The notes beneath the pieces were generated by a model. The model had not been told where the DNA came from. It ran no database searches and saw only the letters and a list, made by a program, of their open reading frames with translations. Below, in pieces: positions 33,021-43,059 of a stretch of 64,000 bases of DNA. The stretch is from Lithodes maja (lineage: Eukaryota > Arthropoda > Malacostraca > Decapoda > Lithodidae), in NCBI GenBank assembly GCA_037953745.1, contig JBAKBP010003138.1:95824-159823 (forward strand). Reading direction: 5' to 3'. Position 1 is the first letter of the stretch, and every line of letters starts with the position of its first letter. The translations under genes and the position numbers were made by a program.

Positions 33021-33392
33021 ATGGACCTCATTAGCGGCAGCGGCTGGGTAGCACCGTGGCATGCGCAACATCAACGAGGCTACGGAACCAGCCACTATGG
33101 CGAGCGATCAAGTGTCCACTATGACCAGCGACCATGCGCCAATACAGTAGATCAAAGGGTTCGCCGTATTAGCACCCCAAAGATGGATAATTGTGATTAT
33201 CAACAGGACCCCCGGCAGGAAACGAGGAGGCAACGAGCTGTAAGGCGGAGGCAAGCCCAGGATCACGAAACTACAGAGCTGAAGGGTCAACTGGCACAAA
33301 CCAATCTAGAGATAGAGGTTCTGAAGGCACTGGTCTATACTCGTCGTCAGACAGTGGAGAGCCTGGAAAATTACCTCTCCACAAACAACTAA
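33021..33392 (+). CDS. Small coiled-coil protein sharing a C terminus with the 17.6-kb gene
   Basis: Open from Met 33021; the Met at 33183 (MDNCDYQQDPRQETRRQ) is an alternative start closer to the conserved part. An Arg/Gln-rich region is followed by a heptad-like coiled coil (TTELKGQLAQTNLEIEVLKAL) and the ending VESLENYLSTNN, nearly the same as VESLEKHLSTNN in the minus-strand gene at 17578. Downstream sequence also matches in inverted orientation. It is upstream of a G tract (32959-32978). Confidence 0.45.
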   Translation: MDLISGSGWVAPWHAQHQRGYGTSHYGERSSVHYDQRPCANTVDQRVRRISTPKMDNCDYQQDPRQETRRQRAVRRRQAQDHETTELKGQLAQTNLEIEVLKALVYTRRQTVESLENYLSTNN

Positions 33393-33465
33393 TAACCCCC
33401 AAAACGGATAATAAAATATAATTTCTAAACAGTTTTTATTTGTACACCACCCTCATGTAATTTTA
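33340..33465. repeat. Right arm of inverted repeat with 17495-17625
   Basis: The last codons and 3' flank of the gene ending at 33392 (AATTTCTAAACAG, TTTGTACACCACCCTCATG) are the reverse complement, with about 15-20 percent differences by eye, of 17495-17625. It probably holds the shared polyadenylation region of facing genes; the minus-strand gene 33463-33960 ends at its edge. Confidence 0.65.
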
Positions 33466-33960
33466 TGTAATCTCTGTGCGAATATAGGGCTCTGCGATAT
33501 CCTCCAATGTTTTGGCGATGAAGTATTCGACACTCTGGTTCCGTATTGGCGAATTAAATTCTCCTATGTGTGCCATTCTTCGGTAAACCTCGGCGGCGGC
33601 GTAATTGCAGAAATGGATCCATCCCACCGGGTCGGTGCACATGCCGTGTCTGAATTTCTTTGTACTGTCGAATAGGGTACAAAAGACCATGAATTGGTTG
33701 GCAGTGAGCCACATATCTTCAGATACGATATGTTCTTCACCTTCATCCCCTATTTTACGAAGGAAAGTCACGGGTAGATAGGACTTTGTGAACTGTTCAT
33801 GCTCTGGGCGATTCAATAAAACTCTTCTCGCAAAGAACCGAAAAGTGATGGCCACACAGAGTCCGACGAGAAGAATGACGAAGATTACACCTACCACATC
33901 GGGCCAATCGATATTTTTCGAAATCGTTACTAATCTCCTAGCAGCTTGCATGTCGCTCAT
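33463..33960 (-). CDS. Single-pass membrane protein, virus-like, unrecognised
   Basis: 165 codons from ATG at 33960. A short polar N terminus is followed by one strong membrane helix at about residues 21-42 (VVGVIFVILLVGLCVAITF) and then Arg residues (RFFARRVLL). This predicts a signal anchor with the rest on the other side. The ectodomain has HIVSEDMWLTANQFMVFC and two or three cysteines. Its start overlaps the end of the 33938-35884 gene by 23 bp, so both are probably on one transcript. The layout suggests an envelope protein. No named family. Confidence 0.6.
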   Translation of the reverse strand: MSDMQAARRLVTISKNIDWPDVVGVIFVILLVGLCVAITFRFFARRVLLNRPEHEQFTKSYLPVTFLRKIGDEGEEHIVSEDMWLTANQFMVFCTLFDSTKKFRHGMCTDPVGWIHFCNYAAAEVYRRMAHIGEFNSPIRNQSVEYFIAKTLEDIAEPYIRTEIT

Positions 33961-35884
33961 CCAGTTGGGAAAATATGTCCAACACCGGGATAATGATCAA
34001 CATTAATTTTTTCGAATGGGGGTTATCGGAGCCCAGAATCGACAGGCATTGGGTTAGCCTTTGTATAGGTCGGCAATGGTGGTTTGTGTTCACGTCCTTC
34101 TTATCAGAGGTAATTCCTATAATCTCCCTCAAGTACGCGTGCAGATGAGACTTGTGTATCTGGGGCTTCGGCTGCTGCCCGTCTGTGTATTCTATTTCGT
34201 CTTGCTCACTCGCGGTTAAGCTTTCGAGGGAGATATATGAGCCAATAATCCACCATAGGGTAAAATAACTCTTCTGTATTTTCAAACTTATGTCGATAGC
34301 ACCGGGATACAAGAGCCAAAACTTGTCCTTCTTCACCAGGTAGTCTTGCAGATTGTCGACGGCCGTTGAATTCTCACATAGGACACTGGCTGCCAACTTC
34401 AAATTGAATATACTATCGAGCGTATCGAAGGTACAGTCCGGGTCAGTGAAGGCTCGTGGTGTATTAGCAGTGCCTACTCCACCATCACCACCGCCACCAT
34501 GACCACCTGAGGTGGGCGAAACTTGGCCGTCCAATAAGCTTAACAGACCTTCCACTATACCGGTCAGCCTATCTTCAGTATTTTTGGTCACAGCAAGATC
34601 CGAGTCAAGTTGTCTTTTTACTTCTTCTGTCAAGGGTTCTTGCTCCTGTTGGCAACGCCTCAGTTGTTGTTTACAGACTCTTTTGCTTATAGCGGGATTG
34701 GACAGATTATTCGAGATGGATTGCAGAGAGGGGATAATTATTCTGGCCATGACTGAAATCCAACTTTCGCCGCCATCTTTTCCCTCTTTCTCTCCTCCGT
34801 GTTTTATGTTATGTAGAATGCGATTTACCCTGGTAACAGCGTGAACCACTCTGGGGTGGTTCACACTCACTACGCCGCTTGAAGCCTCATTATCACAATC
34901 TAACCTATAACCTTTTTTGTTTGTATTATTATTATTACGTTTACATTTTGAAAGATCCGACACATTGACGTATGCACCAAAGAGACTCCATATAATAAAA
35001 AGTCTAGCTATTGCATCGGTTGCTGCTTCCACCGCGACCGGGATAATTTGGAAGATGTTCAATATTTCGGGGGTGGCAGCAGGGTGGGGTTCCCCCGGCT
35101 TGTTGCTAAGGAATGTTGTAGATTCACCGGCGGCGAGTTCATCAGGCTGCTTCTCTTTCTTAGGTTCGATGTAGGCGGGTTTTGATTCTTGCAATAGTCT
35201 CCATAGATTTTTGACAACTACCGTGCTCTCACAGTCATTAACAAGCGAGCAAAAAATGTACAAAATCGACAAAGGGTTTCCCATGCTACATTTTTTAGAA
35301 AGGGTTTCGACGAATTCGACAACATGGTCGGGACAGTTCTCGCTATCATCGTCCCCTCCTATTATACTATTTTGATCACCACCCCCCTCTGTCCGAGGGG
35401 GTTTAGCGCTATTGGTCCCATTAACGTCGACGGCGTTGACTACCCCTAGCATTTCCGAAACGAGTTTCCATGCTACCTGATCATCTTCGCGGACGCACTT
35501 TTCCAAATCGCGTTCAATGGCATCGGACACAGCATGACACGTCGTATCAAGGCGCGGTCCCACATTATCGGTGACACTGCTGGTGTAACACGAAGCATTG
35601 ATGGCATTCATGGCAGAAGCCTGATCACTCTGGGTGGGGGATGCGATAGAGTGAAGGTCTGGCAACATGGACATAATGTGCTCGGTGCTTATTTGGACGC
35701 ACTTGTCGTCCCCCTCGCTTTCTTTTCCATGAGGGGACCCGAGCCTCCATCGGGATCCAAGAGCATCCTGTCCAGGGAACATTTTACGGTCTTGTACTTT
35801 TGGTGGGGTGGTTGAATGCCTCCCCAGAAGTGTGATGAACATCCACGAGTCCTGCCCTTTTAACCAGCAAGCAATGTCAAACAT
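33938..35884 (-). CDS. Large unrecognised virus-like protein, about 615-648 codons
   Basis: Open from 35884; the first 34 codons look unlike the rest, and the Met at 35782 (MFPGQDALGSRW) is a plausible start. The protein is mainly helical with low-complexity spacers (Gly/Asp-rich GGHGGGGDGGVG; Asn/Lys-rich NNNNTNKKGY). It has several cysteines and a hydrophobic patch (LFIIWSLFGAYVNV). No catalytic motif is recognised. It ends ERHASC, overlapping the start of the membrane protein gene. Size and position suggest a structural virion protein; this is inference. Confidence 0.6.
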   Translation of the reverse strand: MFDIACWLKGQDSWMFITLLGRHSTTPPKVQDRKMFPGQDALGSRWRLGSPHGKESEGDDKCVQISTEHIMSMLPDLHSIASPTQSDQASAMNAINASCYTSSVTDNVGPRLDTTCHAVSDAIERDLEKCVREDDQVAWKLVSEMLGVVNAVDVNGTNSAKPPRTEGGGDQNSIIGGDDDSENCPDHVVEFVETLSKKCSMGNPLSILYIFCSLVNDCESTVVVKNLWRLLQESKPAYIEPKKEKQPDELAAGESTTFLSNKPGEPHPAATPEILNIFQIIPVAVEAATDAIARLFIIWSLFGAYVNVSDLSKCKRNNNNTNKKGYRLDCDNEASSGVVSVNHPRVVHAVTRVNRILHNIKHGGEKEGKDGGESWISVMARIIIPSLQSISNNLSNPAISKRVCKQQLRRCQQEQEPLTEEVKRQLDSDLAVTKNTEDRLTGIVEGLLSLLDGQVSPTSGGHGGGGDGGVGTANTPRAFTDPDCTFDTLDSIFNLKLAASVLCENSTAVDNLQDYLVKKDKFWLLYPGAIDISLKIQKSYFTLWWIIGSYISLESLTASEQDEIEYTDGQQPKPQIHKSHLHAYLREIIGITSDKKDVNTNHHCRPIQRLTQCLSILGSDNPHSKKLMLIIIPVLDIFSQLDERHASC

Positions 35885-36376
35885 CCCCCTTCCCCCCTCC
35901 CCCTTTTTTTCCTAAATCCTGGATCCGCCACTGCATCCGAGAAACGGCCAGACATCACTTTAGACGCTTTTCGGGGAGATGAAACAGAGAGGGCAGTGGA
36001 CAGAGCGCGGTGCGCGGGCATGCCAGGCGGTGCGCTATCCTGCACTTCGGTGGGATACTTGGGAGTACCTCTGTTAATGTGAGGCATTCAACAATTCTCA
36101 CTTGGCAAAGATAGCCAGCCTGGTCCGAAAGGAACCACCGTGCAATGTGGTCCCAAAAATTTAGCTTTCTAGAAAAGCCCTCATCACTGCTCATGAAATC
36201 CCCGAGTGACTGCAAACATTCTCTGAACCATTTCTGGCTAAGCCCCGACATCGAAAAATATTGCCCCAAAAATCTCGCTTTCAAGGAAAAAGAACAAAAT
36301 TATTATTTATATAATTATTATTCGCACGCAAAGTTGTAGAAAAGTAAAATGCATTCATTTGTGATGTTATTTTTCC
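35885..36376 (-). pseudogene. Remnant related to the 51.4-kb ORF; transposon-like end
   Basis: Within 35955-36284 the minus strand encodes WFRECLQSLGDFMSSDEG, which matches WFNECLLSLGDFMSSDEG encoded at about 51569-51625, with silent as well as amino-acid differences. The remainder does not match, so this is a fragment. The stretch at 35918-35938 (complement of CAGTGGCGGATCCAGGA) resembles the end of a DNA transposon, and 35880-35915 is a C/T-rich tract. Confidence 0.4.
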
Positions 36377-36427
36377 CCTCAAGTGGTCAAACTGTAAAAT
36401 GGTGACCGTTTATATATATATATATAT

Positions 36428-36458
<31 letters not shown>

Positions 36459-37055
36459 GATATATATATATATATTATATATATATATATATTTTGATAA
36501 GCCATTTGCTCGCCAAAATACCGCCAAAGGGGTTAGAGTGAATGCTTCAGTCCGCGAAGTCTCTTTTTTGGAATAGCGGAATATTTTGGGGAGTAAAATT
36601 TTCCTTTGAGACACCCTCGAACATTTCCTCAGTTGTCACCGAGAAATGATGGAGAGTCACTCTTCGAAATATTTCTAGCCTCTTCGAGAGAAACAAAATG
36701 TTTGTAATTTTTCCACGAAATTTATCACACACAAACATTTAGACCCGCCTGAAAAAAAAAGTTCACCGCCATCTCAAGTCGAATAGCAGAATGTATTTTT
36801 GGTGAATTGTTTACCTGCTGTCCAACGTGGGTTGGTGGGCTTTGGGAGCGATCGGAAATACATCGAACTGTACATCATCACATTTGGTTTTCATAATGAA
36901 TGATCATCATTCGGCAAAAAAAAAAAATCGTTTTCGACCGCTACCTCAGACTGCTTCCTAATATAGGCAAAATATCCCCTAATATCCCTTCTGAGCCGAC
37001 GGTGTAGGAAAATTGTAATCACTCCACGGATTTGGCTCACCGGGTTTCACCATGT
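36377..37055 (+). repeat. About 650-bp repeat, copy 1 (pairs with 54470-55070), contains R1
   Basis: Matches 54470-55070 in the same orientation from CCTCAAGTGGTCAAACTG to CACCGGGTTTCAC, with a TA microsatellite of different length (36411-36496 here). The centre (36600-36870) is the R1 repeat also seen at 12.8, 37.3 and 39.3 kb. No coding potential is convincing. Confidence 0.8.
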
Positions 37056-37119
37056 CCCTGCGCATCGACTATACATATGTTGGCTTTCAACAGGTGGCGT
37101 CGGGAATTTACCCTTAACG

Positions 37120-37285
37120 ACACATCCAATCTAATGCTTCGTACAGTACGCCAATTGTGGTAAGCTTGCATGAAAAGTAAAGACATAGCATATTGACCTT
37201 TTATTTGACCGAGGTCATGCTTCATCGAGGTCATGCTTCGCATATTGCATCGTTCATCGAGGTCACGCCTTCGCATATTGAATCG
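37120..37285. repeat. Cluster of the ATGCTTCG motif
   Basis: Four spaced copies of GTCATGCTTCG or close variants (37137, 37216, 37230, 37262) separated by CATATTG-type spacers. They lie between the two opposed R1 copies. The orientation is opposite to the 12-kb block. Confidence 0.55.
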
Positions 37286-37289
37286 ATAA

Positions 37290-37540
37290 CTGTTGATAAG
37301 CGATCGGAAATACTTCGACTCGAGAGCTCCGACAACCCCCAGGCAGACGACTCACCAAAAATACATTCTGCTATTCAACTGGAGTTGGAGGTGAACTTTT
37401 TTTTTTCAGGAGGGTCTAAATTTGCGTGTGTGAAAAAAAAAAATTGTGGAAAAATTACAAACAATTTCTTTTCGAGAAAGATAAATATTTTGAAAAGCGA
37501 CTCTCCATCATTTCTCGATGACGGCTGATCTAACGACACA
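37290..37540 (-). repeat. Inverted copy of repeat R1
   Basis: The reverse complement of this segment matches 12835-13060, including GAGAAATGATGGAGAGTCGC, TTTAGACCCTCC and GAAGTATTTCCGATCGC. It is in the opposite orientation to the copies at 12.8, 36.6 and 54.65 kb. Confidence 0.75.
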
Positions 37541-37639
37541 CCCAACGACACATTCCAACGACCTTCACGAAAAAGCTAGCTAGGATAGGAAATATAATAC
37601 AGACCTATACTATTCTTTATTTCTGTATTACATGAATTC

Positions 37640-38230
37640 TTACATCAATTCATGTGGCTGCATACGCATGTTCTTCTTCAAGACACCAATCAACCTCGGT
37701 CTGTCTTGAAACAGGCGTTCGTAAGCAGTGCTATGTCGTATAAACTTCCACAGGAGTTCGTAGTATTCGTTCTTGACGATGGTGACGTACTGGGGTAAGG
37801 TTGGTCCGGGTGTTGGTTGTTGTGGTGTCGGTGATGCCGATGGGGGTGGGTGGTGTGGTGTTGGCGGTGGTGCCAACGAGGGTGGGTGGTGTGCTGTTGT
37901 CGGTGGTGGGCACGTGTGTGCTTTTGGCGGTGGTGGGTGGTGTGGTGTTGGCGGTGGTTGTTGCTGTTGTTGTTGGTCGCGCATCAGGCGTCTATAGGCG
38001 GAGCGTGTAACCGCTCTGTCATAGCAGCGGGCACTGCTTCTTCCTCCGCCAACTCTACCTCTACCTCTACCTCTACCTCTGGTTCTGCCTCTACATCTCC
38101 TAAGCCCCCCGCCTTCCAATTCTAATTGTTGTTCTTCGACAACACCATCAACTTTTTTCTCTTGTGCGACACCCATGGTCCTTTTGGTAGGTGTAGGGTC
38201 GGAAATCTTCTCATCACCACGATCCCTCAT
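37640..38230 (-). CDS. Arg/Gly- and Pro-rich protein, virus-like, unrecognised
   Basis: The frame is open from 38329, but the Met at 38230 is preferred because a TATA box lies about 60 bp upstream of it. Order: acidic/basic N terminus, RG repeats (RGRTRGRGRGRGRVGG), poly-Gln (six residues), and a long His/Pro-rich tract with repeated PPPTPHHPPP. The globular C terminus contains YYELLWKFIRHSTAYERLF. RG plus Pro-rich composition suggests nucleic-acid binding or a scaffold role. No family is named. Part of the tract is an expanded DNA repeat, so its length may vary. Confidence 0.5.
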   Translation of the reverse strand: MRDRGDEKISDPTPTKRTMGVAQEKKVDGVVEEQQLELEGGGLRRCRGRTRGRGRGRGRVGGGRSSARCYDRAVTRSAYRRLMRDQQQQQQPPPTPHHPPPPKAHTCPPPTTAHHPPSLAPPPTPHHPPPSASPTPQQPTPGPTLPQYVTIVKNEYYELLWKFIRHSTAYERLFQDRPRLIGVLKKNMRMQPHELM

Positions 38231-38290
38231 TCTCCTCTGTGGTGGTGGCAGCAGCAGCAGATAGAGTGAGAGTGGTAATAAGTGTTCTCC

Positions 38291-38300
38291 CTTATATAGC
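38291..38300 (-). promoter_or_regulatory. TATA box (GCTATATAAG) of the RG/Pro-rich gene
   Basis: On the minus strand GCTATATAAG lies about 60-70 bases before the Met at 38230. This allows a transcript start near 38265 and a short leader, and decides the start codon. Confidence 0.5.
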
Positions 38301-39432
38301 CCTTTCGGGCCAACAACTCGCCGTCCCAATGTCAGTAAGGTTCAATATTGTTTTGCCGCTTCGGGGTTATTGTCCCTAGGTCATGCTTCGTATAATGTGT
38401 CGCACCCCCAGTCAGACGCCTCACCAGAAATAATCCCACAAAAATCTCTCTGGGTGGGAGCAGCCCGACCAGGTAGTCTCTCCTAAATTTTGTCTCTCCT
38501 AAATTTTTGTGGGTGCGTCGCCCCAGGAGCCCGGCTAGCTAGTCTCTCTCTACTGTCGGTGGAGCAGCCCGACCGAGTAGTCGCCTCTCTGGGCGGAGCA
38601 GCCCGACCAGGTGGTCTCTCTCTGGGTATCTTTGACAACGGCCGACTACCTCTCCATCCCTTCCCATCAGATCCTCCACTTTCTTAACTTTAGGATCAAG
38701 TGAAGTGACCTAAAATTAATGGGAGTAACTGGTACTGCCTCTCGCTGTCACGTTTTGTATAAGGTATCGTATAGGCAGGTCACGCTTCGTTTAATCATGC
38801 GTCGTCTACTGTCCTAGGTCATGCTTCGTATAATGTGTCGCACCCCCAGTCAGACACCTCACCAAAAATAATCCCACAAAAATCTCTCTGGGTGGGAGCA
38901 GACCAACCAGGTAGTCTCTCCTAAATTTTGTCTCTCCTAAATTTTTGTGGGTGCGTCGCCGCATCTCTCTCTACTGTCGGTGGAGCAGCCCGGCCAGGTA
39001 GACGCCTCTCTGGGCGGAGCAGCCCGGGTATCTTTGACAACGGCCGACTAAGCACCTCTCCATCCCTTCCCATCAGATCCTCCACTTTCTTAACTTTAGG
39101 ATCAAGTGAAGTGACCTAAAATTAATGGGAGTAACTGGTACTGTGGTGCTTCGTACTTATAATTCGTTGTATAGCTAGGTCATGCTTCGTATATAATGTA
39201 AATCGGAAAATAAAATTGAATTGTTCATGTTTTTCTTTTATTAATCCTTCCTAGTTTTTACAATTTCTTCTCTCGGTGAAAGATGTCATGGAAAAATAAT
39301 TGACAATTCGATTTCTTTAAATTTTTCACACACACAAATTTAGACCCTCCCGAAGAGAAAGGTTCACCGCCAACTCAAGTCGTATAGCAGAATTTATTTT
39401 GGGTGAGTCGTCTCGGAAGGGCAGTGACCAAT

Positions 39433-39783
39433 ATGGCGAGCAAAGAGATGAAAGCCAGAATAGACGAGAGAGTCAACGATACCGTGTTAAAGGTTAAGGT
39501 GGAAATGTTACGATTTCAGATCAAGGGAATGAAATGTGCCTCCCTGGCGGATGCGATTGTTGGGTACTGCGTCGGTGATAAGTTGCACAATCTCCCGCAT
39601 GTACATTTGACTCTATTGAAGAAAATGTTGGCCATTGAATTAACAGCTAATATGTTTGGTCGGTATGCCAAGATACAAGACTTAAAGTCGGCTGAATTTT
39701 TTAGAAAATCGAACGATACCTTAGAAATTATTCAGAGAGAGCAAGTCATGTGTAACCCCATGTTCTCCAGTCCGACCAGGTAG
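39433..39783 (+). CDS. Unrecognised small helical protein, C terminus cut by repeat
   Basis: Open from 39403, but the first ten codons lie in the R1 repeat, so the Met at 39433 (MASKEMKARIDERVN) is a better start. About 116 residues, helical, with KVEMLRFQIKGMKCASLADAI and VHLTLLKKMLAIELTANMFG. The last codons and the stop belong to the tandem repeat (TCCGACCAGGTAG), so the gene probably lost its original end when the array expanded or recombined into it. The function is unknown. Confidence 0.45.
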   Translation: MASKEMKARIDERVNDTVLKVKVEMLRFQIKGMKCASLADAIVGYCVGDKLHNLPHVHLTLLKKMLAIELTANMFGRYAKIQDLKSAEFFRKSNDTLEIIQREQVMCNPMFSSPTR

Positions 39784-40074
39784 TCTCTCCTAAATTTTGT
39801 CTCTACTAATTTTTTGTGGGTGAGTCGCCGCTGGAGCCCGGCTAGTTAGTCTCTCCCTACTGTAGGTGGAGCAGCTCGGCCAGGTAGTCGCCTCTCTGGG
39901 CAGAGCTGCCCGGCCAGGTAGTCTCTCTCTGGGTATCTTTGACAACGGCCGACTAAGCACATCTCCATCCCTTCCCATCAGATCCTCCACTCATTTAACT
40001 TTAGGATCAAGTGAAGTGACCTAAAAATAATGGGAGTAACTGGTACTGCCTCTCGCTGTCACGTTTCGTATAAT

Positions 40075-40220
40075 GTGTTGTATAGGTCATGCTTCGTTTA
40101 ATCATGCGTCATATACTGTCCTAGGTCATGCTTCGTTTAATCATGCGTCGTATACTGTCCTAGGTCATGCTTTGTTTAATCATGCGTCGTATACTGTCCT
40201 AGGTCATGCTTCGTATAATG
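40075..40220 (+). repeat. Four tandem 40-bp copies of GGTCATGCTTCG
   Basis: AGGTCATGCTTCGTTTAATC with spacer ATGCGTCRTATACTGTCCT repeats at about 40-bp period (about 40085, 40124, 40164, 40203; the third has TTTG for TTCG). It is the densest cluster of the motif in the window. Confidence 0.75.
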
Positions 40221-40840
40221 TGTCGCACTCCCAGCCAGACGCCTCACCTAAAATAATCCCACGAAAATCTCTCTGGGTGGGAGCAGCCCGACCAGGTAGT
40301 CTCTCTCCTAAATTTTGTCTCTCCTAAATTTTTGTGGGTGAGTCGCCGCAGGAACCCGGCCAGTTAGTCTCTCTCTACTGTCGGTGGAGCAGCCCGGCCC
40401 GGTAGTCGCCTCTCTGGGCGGAGCAGCCCGACCAGGTAGTCTCTCTCTGGGTATCTTTGACAACGGCCGACTAAGCACCTCTCCATCCCTTCCCATCAGA
40501 TCCTCCACTTTCTTAACTTTAGGATCAAGTGAAGTGACCTAAAATTAATGGGAGTAACTAGTACTGCCTCTCGCTGTCACGTTTCGTATAATGTGTCATA
40601 TAGGTAGGTCATGCTTCGTTTAATCGAGCGTCGTCTACTGTCCTAGGTCATGCTTCGTATAATGTGTCGCACCCCCAGTCAGACGCCTCACCAAAAATAA
40701 TCCCACAAAAATCTCTCTGGGTGGGAGCAGCCCGACCAGGTAGTCTCTCCTAAATTTTGTCTCTCCTAAATTTTTGTGGGTGAGTCGCTGCAGGAGCCCG
40801 GCCAGTTAGTCTCTCTCTACTGTCGGTAGCGTAGCCGACA

Positions 40841-41291
40841 TCGATATTATTGTCCCAAAAAGTTAACTTTCTAAAAAAAGAGAACAAAATAATTAAAAAA
40901 CACTTTTTATTTATTGTTATATCCTATATATACTATAATGAAATGATGAAAATATCATCTAATCCTTTGTTATATTTTTATTGGCAACATGCTCTCGGGT
41001 AAAAAAAATCCCTCTTTTTTTTTTCCAGGAAGAGTGCAATGAGGATCCATCTAGATCCATGAAAAGATTTTCAAGAGCTATGTTCCCAAGAGGAATAAGT
41101 GGGCGTATACTAATGCCCAAGCGTAACGTTGCCAACTCTTATTTGTGCTGCATAGTTCACCTTCCTTGTACTTGGCAACTATCCATCGGCCTGATTCGGG
41201 TTATATTGAAACATCCATCCATACAGACTTCACTTCCATCATATGAGTTCACTTGGCGGCAACTCACACTCTCTCCCTCACCTGAACAACA
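40841..41291. other. AT-rich flank with a segment repeated at 53.5 kb
   Basis: 40905-40980 (GTTATATCCT..., AATGAAATGATGAAAATATC, TAATCCTTTGTTA) is repeated with changes at 53517-53590. The remainder has no convincing gene; a 119-codon open frame across 40981-41340 has no recognisable feature and is not the frame of the disrupted ORF that starts at 41292. Confidence 0.5.
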
Positions 41292-41419
41292 ATGGGAACT
41301 TGTGCTACACCTGCTTCAGCCTTCCAGCTCGCCCCAATAAAGTCCACCTCTGGCCCAACACAGAACCAGATACACCACAAGTATCCTGGTGCTTGTAATC
41401 ACATTGCTGGCTTGCACGC
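41292..41419 (+). pseudogene. 5' part of ORF disrupted by the gypsy element
   Basis: ATG at 41292 opens 42 codons (MGTCATPASAFQLAP...) up to the gypsy insertion at 41420. The same frame resumes on the other side at 50226 after allowing for the 4-bp target duplication. Stops lie upstream of the ATG in this frame. See the 3' part for the domain. Confidence 0.5.
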
Positions 41420-41835
41420 TGTGACGTTGACCACTCCGTTAGAACCGCATGGCTTGTCCTACAGTGACTCGCTAGGATCGCCAGGGCAGTGGATGGGGCT
41501 ACAGTTTATGTATTAGAGTGTGCTTTATTTCATATGAAAGCTCGTGTCATGGGCAGTCCAGAAAGGCTCTTTGTTTTCGCCCATGTCAAGGCTTTATATA
41601 TTTAATTGTAAAGTATATGTTTTGTCATTAACTAGTAATGATAGGATCTGGGAGAGAGAGAGGGAGTAGAACAGAGTGAGAGGGGGCACACAGTGTTTTT
41701 GTCCCGCTCGATGACGTCACGGCTGGCTGCCTCGCGGGGGTTGGTGGAAAGAGGTCCTTACCATGCTGAGCTCCCTTGCTAGTGTCTGGACGACTTGCAA
41801 CCGCTGGTTTCCCACGCGGCTCGAGCTAGTGCGAG

Positions 41836-41843
41836 TATATATA
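41836..41843 (+). promoter_or_regulatory. TATA box of the LTR promoter
   Basis: TATATATA in GCGAGTATATATACTGG, repeated in the 3' LTR at 48442-48449. It is the likely core promoter of the element RNA. Confidence 0.5.
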
Positions 41844-43059
41844 CTGGTTCCTCGCCACTCTCTCCCTCAGATCTGGTTTCTAGAACACACTCATCTTTTT
41901 CCCTTGCTATCTGTCCCCACTCCGTTCATGAGAATCTTTTCCTCTGCCTATCTCTCTCATTCTCCATATCTTTCACCACCTCTTTATTAATATTATACCC
42001 CCTCTGGTTAACTCTGCAAAATCAGCTTCATGCTGGCCAGTTGTATTGTGTGTTAAGGTCTGATATAGCCTATGTATGTTAGTTGTTAAGATAAGTGGAT
42101 CACGAAGCATTGGTTGGCTTTCATATTGCTGCTCCTATAATTATTAGTGTTCTGCTGGATTAGATAATGCTAGACTGGGAGTCTGATATAATAGGTATTG
42201 TTTCCTATGAGTGCTGGCTTTAGTTAAAAGCGGCACGACATACCTGAGAACTGGAGTTGATTGAGTAAATTCTAGTCTGTGTGCCATTGAGAGTAGAGCA
42301 TGCACGAATGAGGGCTTTTTGCCTATACCATTCTGCACTGTTCTAGTCTCGATTGTTTGTCTTTGAGGTACGCCAGGAGAACGCTTAATACTTCGGTATT
42401 AAGGTTTCTCAAGAGAGCTACCCTTCATTATAACGTAATATTTGACGCACAGACTTGAGATTTGCACTAGGCTATGCAGCATGCCATGCGCACCAGTATC
42501 TCGTATCATTGACTCTAGCTAGACTTTATCAATCATAGTAGACATTAAGTATATTAACCTAATTACTCTTTTTATGCATACCCATTTATGATTACACAAG
42601 CATTTCGCAGCCTAGTTTGATGTATTGAGACACAAACGACTTAGGCTCTTTTTGTTGATAGGAATACTGCATTGTGGCGATTATTATTAGTGTTGTAGTG
42701 TTTAGGATATTCTTGGCTCCGACGGCATTATATATTCTGCCTTTTTGTGTGCATAGCCTGCACGAGCATTGTTCCGCTGCCTGCCTTTTTGGGTTCCATT
42801 TCCGATACGAGCATCTTTATAACATCTAACATTTAAAGAAGATTCCTTGTTAGTGTTGAAGGACTTTAGTACACTTTCTTTCATGCAGGAGTGCCTGACA
42901 TTTATTGATTAAAGTAACGTAAGCTGTAACTTCTCTTACCACCTTACTTTGTATACCATAACCAAGCACCTTCGGTTATAGGTAGTAATAGGCTGTTTTC
43001 ACATAACATTAAGCCGAGAGTAGACGCACATTTATTGAGAGTTTGATAGCCTATTATTA

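Larger units (their letters stand above)
38386..40840 (+). repeat. Tandem array of about 430-bp units with ATGCTTCGTATAATG motif
   Basis: Units begin near 38386, 38818, 40205 and 40650, with a partial unit from about 39775. Each has GGTCATGCTTCGTATAATG, CACCCCCAGTCAGACGCC, AATCCCACAAAAATCTCTC, CCTAAATTTTTGTGGGTG and GGTATCTTTGACAACGGCCG. Units differ by short deletions and substitutions. The 126-codon ORF lies in a gap in the array. Such arrays between genes recall the homologous regions of nimaviruses and baculoviruses, which act as enhancers or origins; that function is inference. Confidence 0.8.

Noticed and set aside
37960..38100. Possible CRISPR or regulatory repeat array
   Set aside because: The repeats are coding CTC/TAC expansions giving RG repeats; there are no spacers of constant size, and CRISPR arrays are not expected in a eukaryote.
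37773..38125. Plus-strand Gly/Val/Trp-rich open frames
   Set aside because: These are the antisense of the Pro/His-rich tract in the minus-strand gene at 37640-38230.
41763..42082. Open frames repeated at 48369-48688
   Set aside because: They are LTR sequence present in both LTRs and show no domain.
42110..42120. ATCACGAAGCATTGG in the LTR as a copy of the virus motif
   Set aside because: A single partial match within the gypsy LTR, present in both LTRs and not next to viral sequence; probably chance.
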